DNA of 64,000 nt from VRUE01 sp963796705 (GTDB taxonomy: Bacteria > Actinomycetota > Thermoleophilia > Solirubrobacterales > 70-9). The notes beneath the pieces were generated by a model that saw only the letters and a list, made by a program, of their open reading frames with translations, had not been told where the DNA came from and did not search any database. The DNA lies in the NCBI GenBank assembly GCA_963796705.1, contig CAWCMK010000004.1, positions 248,001-312,000 of the forward strand, read 5' to 3'. Shown here one piece after another: positions 41,979-51,014 of this stretch (positions are counted from its first letter, which is position 1; the number at the start of each line of letters is the position of its first letter). Position numbers and translations under genes: made by a program.

Positions 41979-42217
41979 GCACGGCGGGGGCTAGCGGGCG
42001 ACCGAAGTTCCCCACGGGGATGAGGCGATCAACTACTGACGGCCTCCCTGTCCGGCACTGCTTGCACCGCACGACTTCTCATCGCCCTGCATCGCCAGCC
42101 TCGCAACGATTGGGGGACAGGCGCCATCTTATCCCCGCACCAGTGTTCCCCCGACCCCGCTCTGGCGCTTTTCGATCGGCCAGCCGGGCAGGAGGCCGAC
42201 GAGGTCGCTCTGGGAAC

Positions 42218-42988
42218 TCAGTGGCCAGGGCCGGCCTCGCATTCGTGAGAGCGGCCGACACCGGGGCCGCCATCGCAGTAGTCATTTCCTGGACCCCCGT
42301 AGAGTTGGTCTGCGCCTGGGCCTCCATAGAGGTGGTCGTTTCCCGGTCCTCCGTGGCAGCCGTCGTCTCCGGCCCCCATGAAGCAGACGTCATCGCCGGC
42401 TCCGCCCCAGCAGCCATCGCTGCCCGGTCCACCCTGACAGAAGTCGTTGCCGGGGCCACCGTAGCATTCGCTGTTCCCCCCGGTGACGATACAGCGATCG
42501 TTTCCGCCCCCGCCAAAGCAGCCGTTGGCGTTCGACCCTTCTGGGTAGCAGGTGTCTGGCTCGCCGTTGCCGATGAACTTATCGGAGCCAGCGCCGAGTC
42601 GAACGGTGAGAGGCACCGGCAGAGGGTCAACCACTTCCACCTTGTCGTCTGAGGGGCCCATGTCGACTTCGACTTCAGTGACGTTGGTTAGGGGACAGCG
42701 CAGCCGGTGGTGACCCGCATCGCAACCGAGCTGGCTGCGGCGGGCCAGGTATCCTTGGATTAGGAGAGCGCCGCCGCTCATCGTCAGCCTCAGGTGTGAG
42801 CTCGACTGCGGTCCGTGAATGATGACCTTGCCCTTGGGTGCGGCCGCGGACGGTGCAACGAGCAGAAGTCCCGCTACCGTCCAAGTGATTGCCAGCCGAG
42901 GGCCGCTCCAACGACGATAGTTTGCGCCAGGGAACTTCACCATTGCTTGACCGCGGGTGAGTCTTTCACGATGTTTGCTGAGCTTCAC
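42218..42988 (-). CDS. Secreted RTX-like protein with cysteine in nearly every repeat
   Basis: The protein is 256 aa from 42988 (ATG 42943 also possible). The signal segment 'LAITWTVAGLLLVAPSAAA' precedes a beta module ('SSHLRLTMSGGALLIQGYL' with a Cys pair), then about nine nonapeptides. In most of these the usual hydrophobic repeat position is Cys: 'GGGGNDRCIV', 'GGPGNDFCQGGPGSDGCW', 'GGAGDDVCFMGAGDDGCH'. The final repeats return to the standard form (GNDHLYGGPGADQLYGG). Disulphide or metal cross-linking of the beta-roll is an inference. Confidence 0.8.
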   Translation of the reverse strand: MKLSKHRERLTRGQAMVKFPGANYRRWSGPRLAITWTVAGLLLVAPSAAAPKGKVIIHGPQSSSHLRLTMSGGALLIQGYLARRSQLGCDAGHHRLRCPLTNVTEVEVDMGPSDDKVEVVDPLPVPLTVRLGAGSDKFIGNGEPDTCYPEGSNANGCFGGGGNDRCIVTGGNSECYGGPGNDFCQGGPGSDGCWGGAGDDVCFMGAGDDGCHGGPGNDHLYGGPGADQLYGGPGNDYCDGGPGVGRSHECEAGPGH

Positions 42989-43168
42989 TTCAACGAAGGA
43001 TCGCGCTGATTCGCGTTAGTCAGAGTTCTTATCGACGCCAATCGGCGCATCGTTAACAACGGCAACTCAAGCAAACGTCGCGCCAATCGCCGAGCGTCTC
43101 GCCGGCGACCACCCGACCGAGACTAGAGCCGCCGGGCTTGTCCAAACGTCCAATACGACAAGGACAGC

Positions 43169-43816
43169 TTGCCAGATCGTGGTAGCTCGTCCTTGACCGA
43201 GGAGCAAGGGGGGAAGCTCGCGGAGCATCACAGATCCTCTATTTCAGCGCTGATCACCGTCGCCATGCTCACCGCCGCCGTGCTCGCCGTGGTCCCGAGT
43301 CCCGCGAGCGCCGCCTTCGCAGCCGCCGCCGGTGGCGAGCCGCCCGTCACCAATACGCCAACCGACTCGCACTATTTTGAATTCAATGCGAACGGAACGC
43401 CAACAAAATACTGCGTGACGGCCTACCATGGAACTCAATCCTTCAACCGGGGCTGTGTCGGCCCCTATACTACAAGCGGCTACTTCTCCCAGACTGAGAA
43501 CGACCTCCAGGACGGAACCCTGGTGGGCGTATTCCCGACCGAAGAAGAGTTTCTCGAATCCATCTGGATCCCGTTTCCCTGCTCGTTCGACCCCTGTCAT
43601 TCCTCGACCCTGATCGACCTCGGGGCGCCGGTGCTCAACGTGTACGCAGCTGGCACCGCCACATACACGAACAACCCAATGGTTCCAATGCATATCGATT
43701 ACTTCGACGCCCACAGCCACCCTTGCCGCACATATCCGTTCGCAGGCAGTCGCCTATGTAGCACTGTTCGTCGCCTTGGGAGGAGCCGCCTACGCGGCCT
43801 CAGTACCTCCCAATAG
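43169..43816 (+). CDS. Secreted hypothetical protein; C-terminus runs into a stalk-head gene
   Basis: The hydrophobic segment 'SALITVAMLTAAVLAVVPS' and 'PASAAFAA' form a signal peptide; the true start (TTG 43169 or internal) is unclear. The mature sequence has 'SHYFEFNANGTPTKYCVTAY', 'FNRGCVGPYTTSGYFSQTE', 'WIPFPCSFDPCHSSTLIDL' and 'GAPVLNVYAAGTATYTNNPM', with four Cys. The last 30 residues overlap, in another frame, the anchor of the next protein and are probably not native. Confidence 0.55.
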   Translation: MPDRGSSSLTEEQGGKLAEHHRSSISALITVAMLTAAVLAVVPSPASAAFAAAAGGEPPVTNTPTDSHYFEFNANGTPTKYCVTAYHGTQSFNRGCVGPYTTSGYFSQTENDLQDGTLVGVFPTEEEFLESIWIPFPCSFDPCHSSTLIDLGAPVLNVYAAGTATYTNNPMVPMHIDYFDAHSHPCRTYPFAGSRLCSTVRRLGRSRLRGLSTSQ

Positions 43817-44291
43817 CGTCGGAACCAAACAGCTGAAGTCCGAATCGGTAACGGCCGCCAAAGTAAGGAACGACGCGATCACGACGGCAAAGATCAAGGA
43901 TGGAACCCTGCTCGCGCAGGACTTCTCCCCTGGAGCACTTCCAAAGGAAGGTCCACCGGGGCCCACCGGAAAAAGCGGCGGGACCGATACCACAATTCTC
44001 TGGGCCGTAGTGCGTGCGGGTGAAGGCATCGAACCAGACGTCCTTGAGCGGGGCCACCATGCCGTCTCTGTCAACCGGAAAGCACTGGGCATCCACGAAG
44101 TCACATTCAACCAAGACGTCAGCGACTGCGCCTATTTCGCGAACCTCGGCGGCTACAACCCGACGAGCAGCCCAGCCTTTTTCTTGCCGGTGTCATTCTC
44201 GGTGAACTCGAAGCAGAGCTCTCCTGACACGGTGATTGTCACAACGGCCTATCAATCCAGTGGTGTCCCTCAACCCGTCGATGACGCCTAA
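43725..44291 (+). pseudogene. Stalk-head (KNSV) family protein 8, lacking a start codon
   Basis: The frame 'QAVAYVALFVALGGAAYAA' (43751-43805) is the family anchor, followed by PNSVGTKQLK, SESVTAAKVR, NDAITTAKIK, DGTLLAQDFS, a short GPPGPTGK collagen-like piece and a head ('TILWAVVRAGEGIEPDVLER', 'EVTFNQDVSDCAYFANLGGY'). No ATG, GTG or TTG exists upstream of the anchor in this frame; the first usable start (TTG 43776) is inside it. The 5' end seems to have been replaced by the tail of the preceding gene. Confidence 0.6.
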
Positions 44292-44603
44292 TCGTCGCCT
44301 GCTAACCGGCCAGCGCGCTGCGGCCGTGACGCGCTGAGGACGGGCTCGGCGGCGGTTGATCTGCGGGACAACCTATGAGCGAGCACAACGGCGAACGATG
44401 AGGTGCCGATCTCGGTTCATCGGGGGTGCCTCCTGCTTCGCTTCCCATGACTCCGCTCGTTCTTGACGGCCGCAACCCGATCGTCCTTCTCTAGCTCAGG
44501 ACTCGATCATTGCAATCCGATCTCGGCCATAGGGCTGCACGACCCTGGCTTGCTCAGAGTCGCGTCGGCGCACACCCATATCCAGACCATCGAGGAGGAC
44601 ACC
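44292..44603. other. Gene-free stretch between two stalk-head genes
   Basis: No supported frame, repeat or hairpin of note is seen here. Confidence 0.35.
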
Positions 44604-45260
44604 TCACGCTTCGGCGCGAAAGCTGATCCCATCGAGGCCGCTGGTCACACCCAGGATTTCCACCGCACCGACCAATTCGGGCGGTGCATTCGTTCCCCAG
44701 ACTTCCGCATTCCCGTCGCCCGAGGCAGAGCAACCTCCGCCTGAACAATACGCCGGGAAGATAAGCCGTTCGGTGGGCCGGTAGCCGGCAGGCAATCTGA
44801 AGACAGCTCCGAGTCCGCCCGTCACAGTTCCCTTGAGGTGAACGATGCCCTCATGGTCCTTGTAGAAGGCCGCCCTTGCAAACAACCCACCGAAGTTGTG
44901 CCAGGAGTGTTCGAATTCCGGCTCGCCCGGTGACCCGATTTCATGCCAGTTTTCGACAGGGCTCAATGAATCGGCAGTTTGGGCAGAGTGGGCTTGGTCG
45001 GCGGCCGGTACTGTTCCCAACGTCGAGGCTTCGATCTGAGTCCCTGTCAGGGTTCCGTTCTTGACTTTGTTTGCGGTGATCGCCTGCTTCTGGATTTTGG
45101 GCGAGGTGACAGCGTTCTTCTTCAGCTGCTTGGTGCCCACCGAGTTCTTGCCCAACAGGGTGGCCGCAAAGGCGCTGCCCCCCAGGGCGACGAATAACGC
45201 GAGGTAGGCGACTACGGTTGCGTGGCTCGGTCGCTTGAGCCTGGCCCTAGGTTGCTTCAT
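44604..45260 (-). CDS. Stalk-head (KNSV) family membrane-anchored protein 9
   Basis: The protein is 218 aa from ATG 45260 (GAGGGG 8 bases upstream). The N-terminus differs from most siblings (MKQPRARLKRPSHATVVAYL) but the anchor 'LALFVALGGSAFAA', the stalk 'GKNSVGTKQLKKNAV' to 'GTQIEASTLGTVP' and the head ('GEPEFEHSW', 'AFYKDHEGIVHLKGTV', 'FRLPAGYRPTERL') are typical. Two head Cys occur (YCSGGGCSA). It ends FRAEA. Confidence 0.75.
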   Translation of the reverse strand: MKQPRARLKRPSHATVVAYLALFVALGGSAFAATLLGKNSVGTKQLKKNAVTSPKIQKQAITANKVKNGTLTGTQIEASTLGTVPAADQAHSAQTADSLSPVENWHEIGSPGEPEFEHSWHNFGGLFARAAFYKDHEGIVHLKGTVTGGLGAVFRLPAGYRPTERLIFPAYCSGGGCSASGDGNAEVWGTNAPPELVGAVEILGVTSGLDGISFRAEA

Positions 45261-45393
45261 CCTCGTTGTCCCCTCTGGTTGTTTGGCATCAGGAAGCGTA
45301 AAGCGCAATGCCGAACCGCGCGACACACCGCTCGTCCGGACTGCGATCGTTGGGAGTTCCAGCCAAGGTGACACCCCTGGCGAGCGGCGAGCC

Positions 45394-45794
45394 TCACCTA
45401 TCCTTGCTCTCCCCGACGAGCTCATCCAGCAAAGCCCGCATGCGGGTCCAGCACCGGGTTTTCAGCCAAGAGCGCAAACCCAGCGGCACCATTGCAGGTG
45501 GTCGGTAGCCAATCATCGACTGACCGCGGCGTCCCAGACAGGGAGCTCAGTGGAAGCTCGTATCCGATGGTTGATCGATCTGCATGAGCAGCGTGCCAGC
45601 CTTCGGGTCGCCGACAATATGCCGCTCCCCATCAGGCAGCTCGAGCCCTGCATCACGCGCCCCCGCACCATGGTCTATGCGCGTAAATACCGTGTTTGAA
45701 CGCTGCTCCAACGCAGCTTCCGCCAGATCTGCTGTCTCCCCCACACTTTGGGGCTCTTTGAAACAGTCAGGGGTGTGGCACCGATATCGCTCAT
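45394..45794 (-). pseudogene. DUF302-family protein broken by several frameshifts
   Basis: ATG 45794 follows GAAAGGAGAG. It reads MSDIGATPLTVSKSPK, then one frame over 'GETADLAEAALEQRSNTVF' and 'TRIDHGAGARDAGLELPDGE', with 'DPKAGTLLMQID', the DUF302 core. A third frame gives 'TIGYELPL', a fourth segment 'VWDAAV', and finally 'GQSMIGYRPPAMVPLGLRSW' to the stop at 45394. At least three indels are needed, so this is genuine decay or a very poor assembly patch. Confidence 0.55.
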
Positions 45795-46090
45795 CGTCTC
45801 TCCTTTCCTATCGGCATCGCCAGGCGCCGCCGGCAGGTCGTCCATGCACAGATTCCGCCAGGCGTGTACCCAACGTCAAACAGCTGCGTGGATGGTTGTC
45901 CTCGCAAGGCCCATTGAGCCGTCTGTCCACCTGATCCGTTTTAGGTGGGATCGATGACCATGATCGGCTCGTCGTAGCGAAGGGCAAAATGCCACTCGAG
46001 CGGAAATACATCCTGCATTCCGCCGTCAGTTCCTCTATTCTGGCTGCAGTCGGGCGCATGCGCCGAACTGTGAGAATCGGAGGGCACTGA

Positions 46091-46456
46091 ATGAGCTTCT
46101 CGGAGGCTGTTAAGTCTGGATTCGACCATTACGCGAAGTTCGACGGCCGAGCCTCACGACCGGCGTTCTGGTGGTGGTTCCTGTTTGGGATTCTGGTCGG
46201 AGTTGCGGCCTCGATTCTGGACGCAATCATCTTCGGCGGTAGCTCGGTACTCACGATCCTCGTCTCGCTCGGGCTGATCCTGCCGAACCTTTCGGTTGCA
46301 ATCCGACGACTGCACGACACAGACCGCAGCGGTTGGTGGGTCCTGATTGGGCTCATCCCGATAATCGGTTTGATCGTACTGCTCATCTTCTACCTCCAAA
46401 AGAGTGACGCCGGCGACAACAGCTACGGGCCGCCGATGGCCGAGGGACTCGCCTAA
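46091..46456 (+). CDS. DUF805 family membrane protein
   Basis: The protein is 121 aa. 'MSFSEAVKSGFDHYAKFDGR', 'ASRPAFWWWFLFGILVGVAA', 'SVAIRRLHDTDRSGWWVLIG' and 'LIPIIGLIVLLIFYLQKSDA' contain the DUF805 signature (ARRLHDTgrSGWW) and three TM helices. The tail 'GDNSYGPPMAEGLA' is also typical. The function of the family is not established. Confidence 0.9.
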   Translation: MSFSEAVKSGFDHYAKFDGRASRPAFWWWFLFGILVGVAASILDAIIFGGSSVLTILVSLGLILPNLSVAIRRLHDTDRSGWWVLIGLIPIIGLIVLLIFYLQKSDAGDNSYGPPMAEGLA

Positions 46457-46588
46457 ACCCCGGCGCCAATCGCCCGACCCGGCGCCGGGTCGGCCCACGG
46501 ATGTGAACGGGGGACCCGACGTCCCACCTGTCCGGTTCCCAGTAAGTCAGTGAGAGAGCAGTAGTGCCGCTCGCGTCACGGCCCCAAA

Positions 46589-46912
46589 TTAGTCCTTCGC
46601 CCGAACGATGCTCGTCAACGTGACCCAGGCGTCCTCGGATTCGGGCGTTCGCGCCAGCACGGCGAACGCCGCGGTGGCGAGTTGGAGCTCGTCGAGCGAT
46701 GCGCCGGCCTCCTCCCTGAGTCGGACGATCCAGCGCGTTGCGGCCCGCTCGAATCGTCGATCCCTGGATATCGCCATCGCGCGGACGAGTTTGAGGGCAT
46801 CGAGGATGCCGACGTATTGCAGCCCGGCAGCAATCTCACAGGCCCGATCGATATTGAGGTCGGCGATCGACTCCTCAAGCGCGGCAAGCCTCTCGGCATA
46901 GATCACGAACAT
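46589..46912 (-). CDS. Hypothetical helical protein (107 aa)
   Basis: MFVIYAERLAALEESIADLN, 'IDRACEIAAGLQYVGILDAL' and 'RWIVRLREEAGASLDELQLA' are helical and balanced in charge; 'TPESEDAWVTLTSIVRAKD' closes the chain. The sequence is soluble. Similar short helical proteins occur across actinobacteria, but I cannot name a domain. Confidence 0.55.
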   Translation of the reverse strand: MFVIYAERLAALEESIADLNIDRACEIAAGLQYVGILDALKLVRAMAISRDRRFERAATRWIVRLREEAGASLDELQLATAAFAVLARTPESEDAWVTLTSIVRAKD

Positions 46913-47006
46913 ATGTTTGCATCGGCGTCAAATCCGCCGGGCCAGACGGGCGAGGCTGGCGCGTTCGGGCGCCGAATCGGTCTCGCTGCAGATACGTCAG
47001 TCGAAC

Positions 47007-48302
47007 TCAGGGGCCCAAGGACTCGACCCGGCCGGCGGAGTCGTTGGGGCGTGGCGCATAGCGCTCCGATGGCGACACCCGACCAAGCACCGCGATCCCA
47101 ACCGAGGCGGCGAGCAAGCAGGCCAGCGCCCCTACCATGAGTCCATAACGCACGCGGACCGAGGTACTCGCTTACGGCGCCGAGGATGGGGCGGCCGATC
47201 GGGGTGCTGCCGAGGAAGGTCACCGACCAAAGTGCCATCACCCGACCCGCGGTAGTGGGATCGCTGGTCAGCTGGAGCGTGCTGTTAGCGGTGGCGAGAA
47301 AGGAGGTGCTGGCAAAGCCGACGAATGGCAACGCGACCAGCTCGTAGGCAAGCGAGGGGCTAGGGCGACGACCAGGATCGTGATTTCAAACGCCGCCGCC
47401 GTGACGGTGAGAGGGAGCAACCCGGTCGAATAGCGAGTGGCCACATAAAGCCCGCCCGCAACCTCCCCAACCGCCATCGCCGCGGTCCTGAATCCGTAGG
47501 TCTCCGCCGCCGTGCAAAGTGACGCGAGCCAGAAGAGGCAGCACGACTTGGAACTCATAGGCGAGAGTGCCCGCCAGGGCCATCATGATCAGGGGAACCA
47601 GCAGACCCATGCTTTGCTTCACGTGGCGGAGGCCCTCGCGTAGCTGACCTTTTCCTCGTGCCACTGGCTCGGTGGGGCGTAATTCGACGACGCGCATCAA
47701 CGAAAGGGCGAGCACCACGGCGACGAAACTGACCGCATTTACAATGAAGCAGATTCCGACCCCGACGGTGGCGATCAGCGCACCGGCACCGCGGGTCCAA
47801 CGGCTCGCGAGCCGTTCACCATTGCGCTGTTGAGGCTGACGGCGTTTTGCACCCGGGCCCCACCGACCATCTCCATCACGACGGACTGCCTGGTGGGATT
47901 ATCGAGCGAGTCGACGCAGCCAAACAGCACCGCGATGGTGAAGGTCATCCAGAGGCGCACGCTGTGCGTGACCGTCAACAGCCCGAGCAGCAGCGCGAGC
48001 AGCGCTAGCGCCGTCTGTGTGGCGAAGAGCAGGCGCCGCTTGTTGAGACGGTCTGCGACCAGGCCGGCATAGGCACCAAGCAACAGGACGGGCAGGCACT
48101 GCACCGCGACCACGAGACCGAGAAGTGTGCCCGAGCCGGTGATCTCCAGCACTAGCCAGACGAGCGCAACCGCCTGCATCCAGGTTCCCACCAGGCTGAT
48201 CGCCTGGCGCGTGAAGTAAACGCGGAAGTTCCGAGCGCGCGGTGCGGAAAAATGTGGCACCAGACGGAGGGGCGCAGCCAACGGGACTCCCACCCTGGCC
48301 AC
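47007..48302 (-). pseudogene. MFS transporter (EntS/NreB-like) broken by about four frameshifts
   Basis: The N-terminal half (47775-48302) is intact: 'ARNFRVYFTRQAISLVGTWM', 'GAYAGLVADRLNKRRLLFAT' (motif A) and 'LDNPTRQSVVMEMVGGARVQ'. Later pieces lie in changing frames: 'RPTEPVARGKGQLREGLRHV' (about 47620-47690), 'LIMMALAGTLAYEFQVVLPL', 'VGFASTSFLATANSTLQLTS' (about 47265-47325), and a tail 'GIAVLGRVSPSERYAPRPND' ending at 47007. The intact gene would encode about 430 aa with 12 TM helices. Confidence 0.7.
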
Positions 48303-48407
48303 CTGGTCTACCGCGCTTGACCGGAGCCAGCGTTGCGGCTAGCTTCGTCTCGACGGCCCCGGGGCGGCTGATCGCGGGGCTCAAAGCCACGAGCCCGAGG
48401 GGACATC

Positions 48408-49058
48408 ATGCGACAACGCCCGAAGCTGACCTACGCGAACGTGATGGCGACGCTCGCCATGTTCATCGCCCTTGGCGGCGCATCCTATGCCGCTCTGAAG
48501 CCGGCGAAGAACAGCATCGGAGCCAAGCAGTTGAAGAAGAACGCTGTGACCACGGCGAAAATCAAGAACGAAACGATCAGCGCCGCCAAGGTCAAGAAGG
48601 GAACGCTGACAGGCACGCAGATCAACGCTTCAACGCTTGGCACCGTACCGGTGGCCAACACCGCGAACACGGCGAACGCGATCGCCGCCCCGGAAGCCTG
48701 GCATGAAGTCGGGGCGCCCGGTGAGCCGGCCTTCCAGAACGGCTGGGAGAATCTCGGCACCCCGGGGAACGAAAACGCCGGCTTCTTCAAGGACCGCGAG
48801 GGGATCGTCCACCTGAAGGGCACCCTGAAACCCGGCGGGACATCGCTCATATTCCAGCTTCCCCCGGGGTTCCGGCCGACGGCCGGCAAAATGATCCGGG
48901 TCGCCGCGACCTGTGAGGGAACTCCCTGCAACGAAGGAACCTACCCCCTGACGATCTTCGGTCCCGGTGTTTTGCCGGGATTCGACGGCGGCGTGGTCGC
49001 CTTCACCGGGGCGGTCTTCGTAGGTCTCGAAGGAGTCAGCTTCCGCGCCGAATCCTAA
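48408..49058 (+). CDS. Stalk-head (KNSV) family membrane-anchored protein 10
   Basis: The protein is 216 aa; AGGGGAC precedes the ATG. It starts MRQRPKLTYANVMATLAMFI, with stalk 'AKNSIGAKQLKKNAV' to 'GTQINASTLGTVPVANTANT' and head 'GEPAFQNGW', 'GFFKDREGIVHLKGTL', 'FQLPPGFRPTAGK', a Cys pair ('ATCEGTPCNEG') and a GVSFRAES end. It lies on the plus strand, opposite to most siblings. The stalk is extended by an 'ANTANTANA' stretch. Confidence 0.75.
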   Translation: MRQRPKLTYANVMATLAMFIALGGASYAALKPAKNSIGAKQLKKNAVTTAKIKNETISAAKVKKGTLTGTQINASTLGTVPVANTANTANAIAAPEAWHEVGAPGEPAFQNGWENLGTPGNENAGFFKDREGIVHLKGTLKPGGTSLIFQLPPGFRPTAGKMIRVAATCEGTPCNEGTYPLTIFGPGVLPGFDGGVVAFTGAVFVGLEGVSFRAES

Positions 49059-49096
49059 GTTCCAAGACAGTTGAGAAGGACGACGGGGGCTCTGCC

Positions 49097-50143
49097 TCAT
49101 GGAATCGGCTGCCAGGATGGCCGGGCGACGTTCACCCCCTCCTGGTTGGGGGTCGATTGCACCGTTGCGCGCCCGTGGCCGGAGATCGGGACCTCGACCA
49201 GCGTCGAGCCCTTTTCACGGTTGAATTTGACGAATATGACGCGCTTCCCATCGGGTGAGAAGATCGGTGCGGCCGCGCAGATCGAGTGAAAGCACCAATT
49301 GCCGTCAAGCGGCGCAGCGGGCGAGACGCGTTTGGCGCCCTTGCCGTTGGCCCTGGCGATGTAGACCCACCCCTTCTGGAAGCTTGCCCTGACGAATGTG
49401 ATCAGCTTGCCATCCGGTGAGAAGTCGGCTTCGGCGACCTTGAATCTGCCCTGGTCGGACACCAGCAGATGACGGCCGCTCCCGTCGGCTGCCATCTCTT
49501 CGATTCCGTTCCTGGAGTCAAAAATGATGTGCTTGCCGTCCGGCGAGTAACGAGGATCCAGATCGCGGCCGGAGGACCCGTTGGTTAGTCGCTGGAGTTC
49601 GCTGCCGTCCGCGTTGACCGTGTAGATCTGGGTCTGGCGTTCGGCGCCGCGGCTGAACACGATCCGTTCGCCTTCCGGCGAGAACGCTGGATCGGCGTCG
49701 ACCGCCCCGGCCTTTTCGGTCACCCGGTGCACTTCCTTGCCGGCCGCGCTCATCACGAAGATGCTCTGAGCGGCTGGCGGTGGCTGCGTCGGCGGCGGAT
49801 AGGGTTCACACCCGGTGAACCAGCTCGCATCAAAGGCGAGCAGCGTGCCGTCGGCCGAGTAGGACGGATTCTCGATGCAGCTGCCGGGCACCAAGGGGTC
49901 GTGGGTGAGACGCAGCGAACGGCGGTGCGCCGCGCCCGGGTAGACGGCTTCGATTCCGAACGGAAAGATATCCGGTCCCTCTTCGCCCCCGGAATTCTCA
50001 TAGAGGCCGTACGCGATCTGACCGTTTCGACCGGGAAAGCTGGCGCGGGCCGCAGGCGCCGGCAGCAACGCAAGCAACAATGCAAGCACCGTCATCAGGG
50101 TCGCGAGCTGTGCGGAGCGGCGGACGTTCAGCCTAAGGGCCAT
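49097..50143 (-). CDS. Secreted TolB-like (PD40) beta-propeller protein
   Basis: The protein is 348 aa. The signal peptide 'LATLMTVLALLLALLPAPAA' ends at RAS. At least five PD40 blades are visible: 'PSYSADGTLLAFDAS', 'PAFSPEGERIVFSRG', 'PRYSPDGKHIIFDSR', 'ADFSPDGKLITFVRA', 'PIFSPDGKRVIFVKF'. The Cys in 'GSCIENPSY' and 'WCFHSICAAA' may form disulphides. TolB-type propellers bind proteins in the envelope. No peptidase domain is present. Confidence 0.8.
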   Translation of the reverse strand: MALRLNVRRSAQLATLMTVLALLLALLPAPAARASFPGRNGQIAYGLYENSGGEEGPDIFPFGIEAVYPGAAHRRSLRLTHDPLVPGSCIENPSYSADGTLLAFDASWFTGCEPYPPPTQPPPAAQSIFVMSAAGKEVHRVTEKAGAVDADPAFSPEGERIVFSRGAERQTQIYTVNADGSELQRLTNGSSGRDLDPRYSPDGKHIIFDSRNGIEEMAADGSGRHLLVSDQGRFKVAEADFSPDGKLITFVRASFQKGWVYIARANGKGAKRVSPAAPLDGNWCFHSICAAAPIFSPDGKRVIFVKFNREKGSTLVEVPISGHGRATVQSTPNQEGVNVARPSWQPIP

Positions 50144-50261
50144 GAGATTGCGATCTCCCCGACCATACGCCGAACGAATCGGCAGCGCAATCCATTCGCG
50201 GTCCCCTCAAACATACGTCCCCGGGGACGTGCGCACCGAGAGCACGCGGCGAAAGGAGGGA

Positions 50262-51014
50262 TCAAATCGGCAGCGTTTTCGCGTGCCGGAAGCACTTGCG
50301 GCGCGCGCTGCGGCGCTTCAGCTTTCGGCAGCTCCTTTGAGCCGCCGCGCGCCTCCCGGTAACCGTCGGGAGGGGAGTGGTCGCCGGGACGGGGGCCGGC
50401 GTCGGCAGGAGATCGATCACCTCGCAATTGGACAGCGCGTCGACGCCTGTCTGGTCGGTCTGCACCGCGTCGGTTCCTTCGCCACAGTCGACCGTGTCAT
50501 GCACGCCGTTGCGCGCCAAGATGATGTCGCTCTGCGCCCCGCCCAGCATTTCGTTCGACATCTGGCTCGCGATTAGCTCGTCCTTGCCATAGCTGCCTTC
50601 GATGAGGTTTGGTTCGGTGATCCCAGTGAAACCGTTCGCCGCTGTGACCCTGGAGAGATCGATCGTGTCATCGCCGGCGTTGCCGTGAACCGAGAGGCGC
50701 GCCGGAGACCCGCAGGTGACGCCCGTATCGATCGACCCCAGTTGAACGTCGTTGACTTCGTATTCGAAGCGGATCATGCCGGCTTCGCAATAGACGGCGA
50801 AACCCTCCGATTCTTCATTACAGGGAAAGGTTCCTTGGATCGAGAGGTTGCCCGCTGCCAGGCCAAAGGTCGGGGCCGGACAGGGCGCAGCTTTGGCGCT
50901 GTCTGTTGCGACGACGGAATAGACCAGCGCGGTGACGACGACCAGCGCGGTGATTATTCGTTTCCCAAGGCGAAACAAGGAGCCAGCGCAGGCTACGCCG
51001 AAGTTCCTCGCCAC
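50262..51014 (-). CDS. Secreted protein with a degenerate RTX-like module
   Basis: The protein is 250 aa. The TM/signal segment 'ITALVVVTALVYSVVATDSA' is followed by a Cys-containing beta module ('FGLAAGNLSIQGTFPCNEES', 'FAVYCEAGMIRFEYEVNDV', 'DTGVTCGSPARLSVHGNAGD'). Degenerate nonapeptide-like turns ('GGAQSDIILARNGVHDTVDC') and a basic Cys-bearing C-terminus ('RSCRKLKRRSARRKCFRHAK') follow. Calcium binding is doubtful because the repeats are mostly lost. Confidence 0.65.
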   Translation of the reverse strand: MARNFGVACAGSLFRLGKRIITALVVVTALVYSVVATDSAKAAPCPAPTFGLAAGNLSIQGTFPCNEESEGFAVYCEAGMIRFEYEVNDVQLGSIDTGVTCGSPARLSVHGNAGDDTIDLSRVTAANGFTGITEPNLIEGSYGKDELIASQMSNEMLGGAQSDIILARNGVHDTVDCGEGTDAVQTDQTGVDALSNCEVIDLLPTPAPVPATTPLPTVTGRRAAAQRSCRKLKRRSARRKCFRHAKTLPI

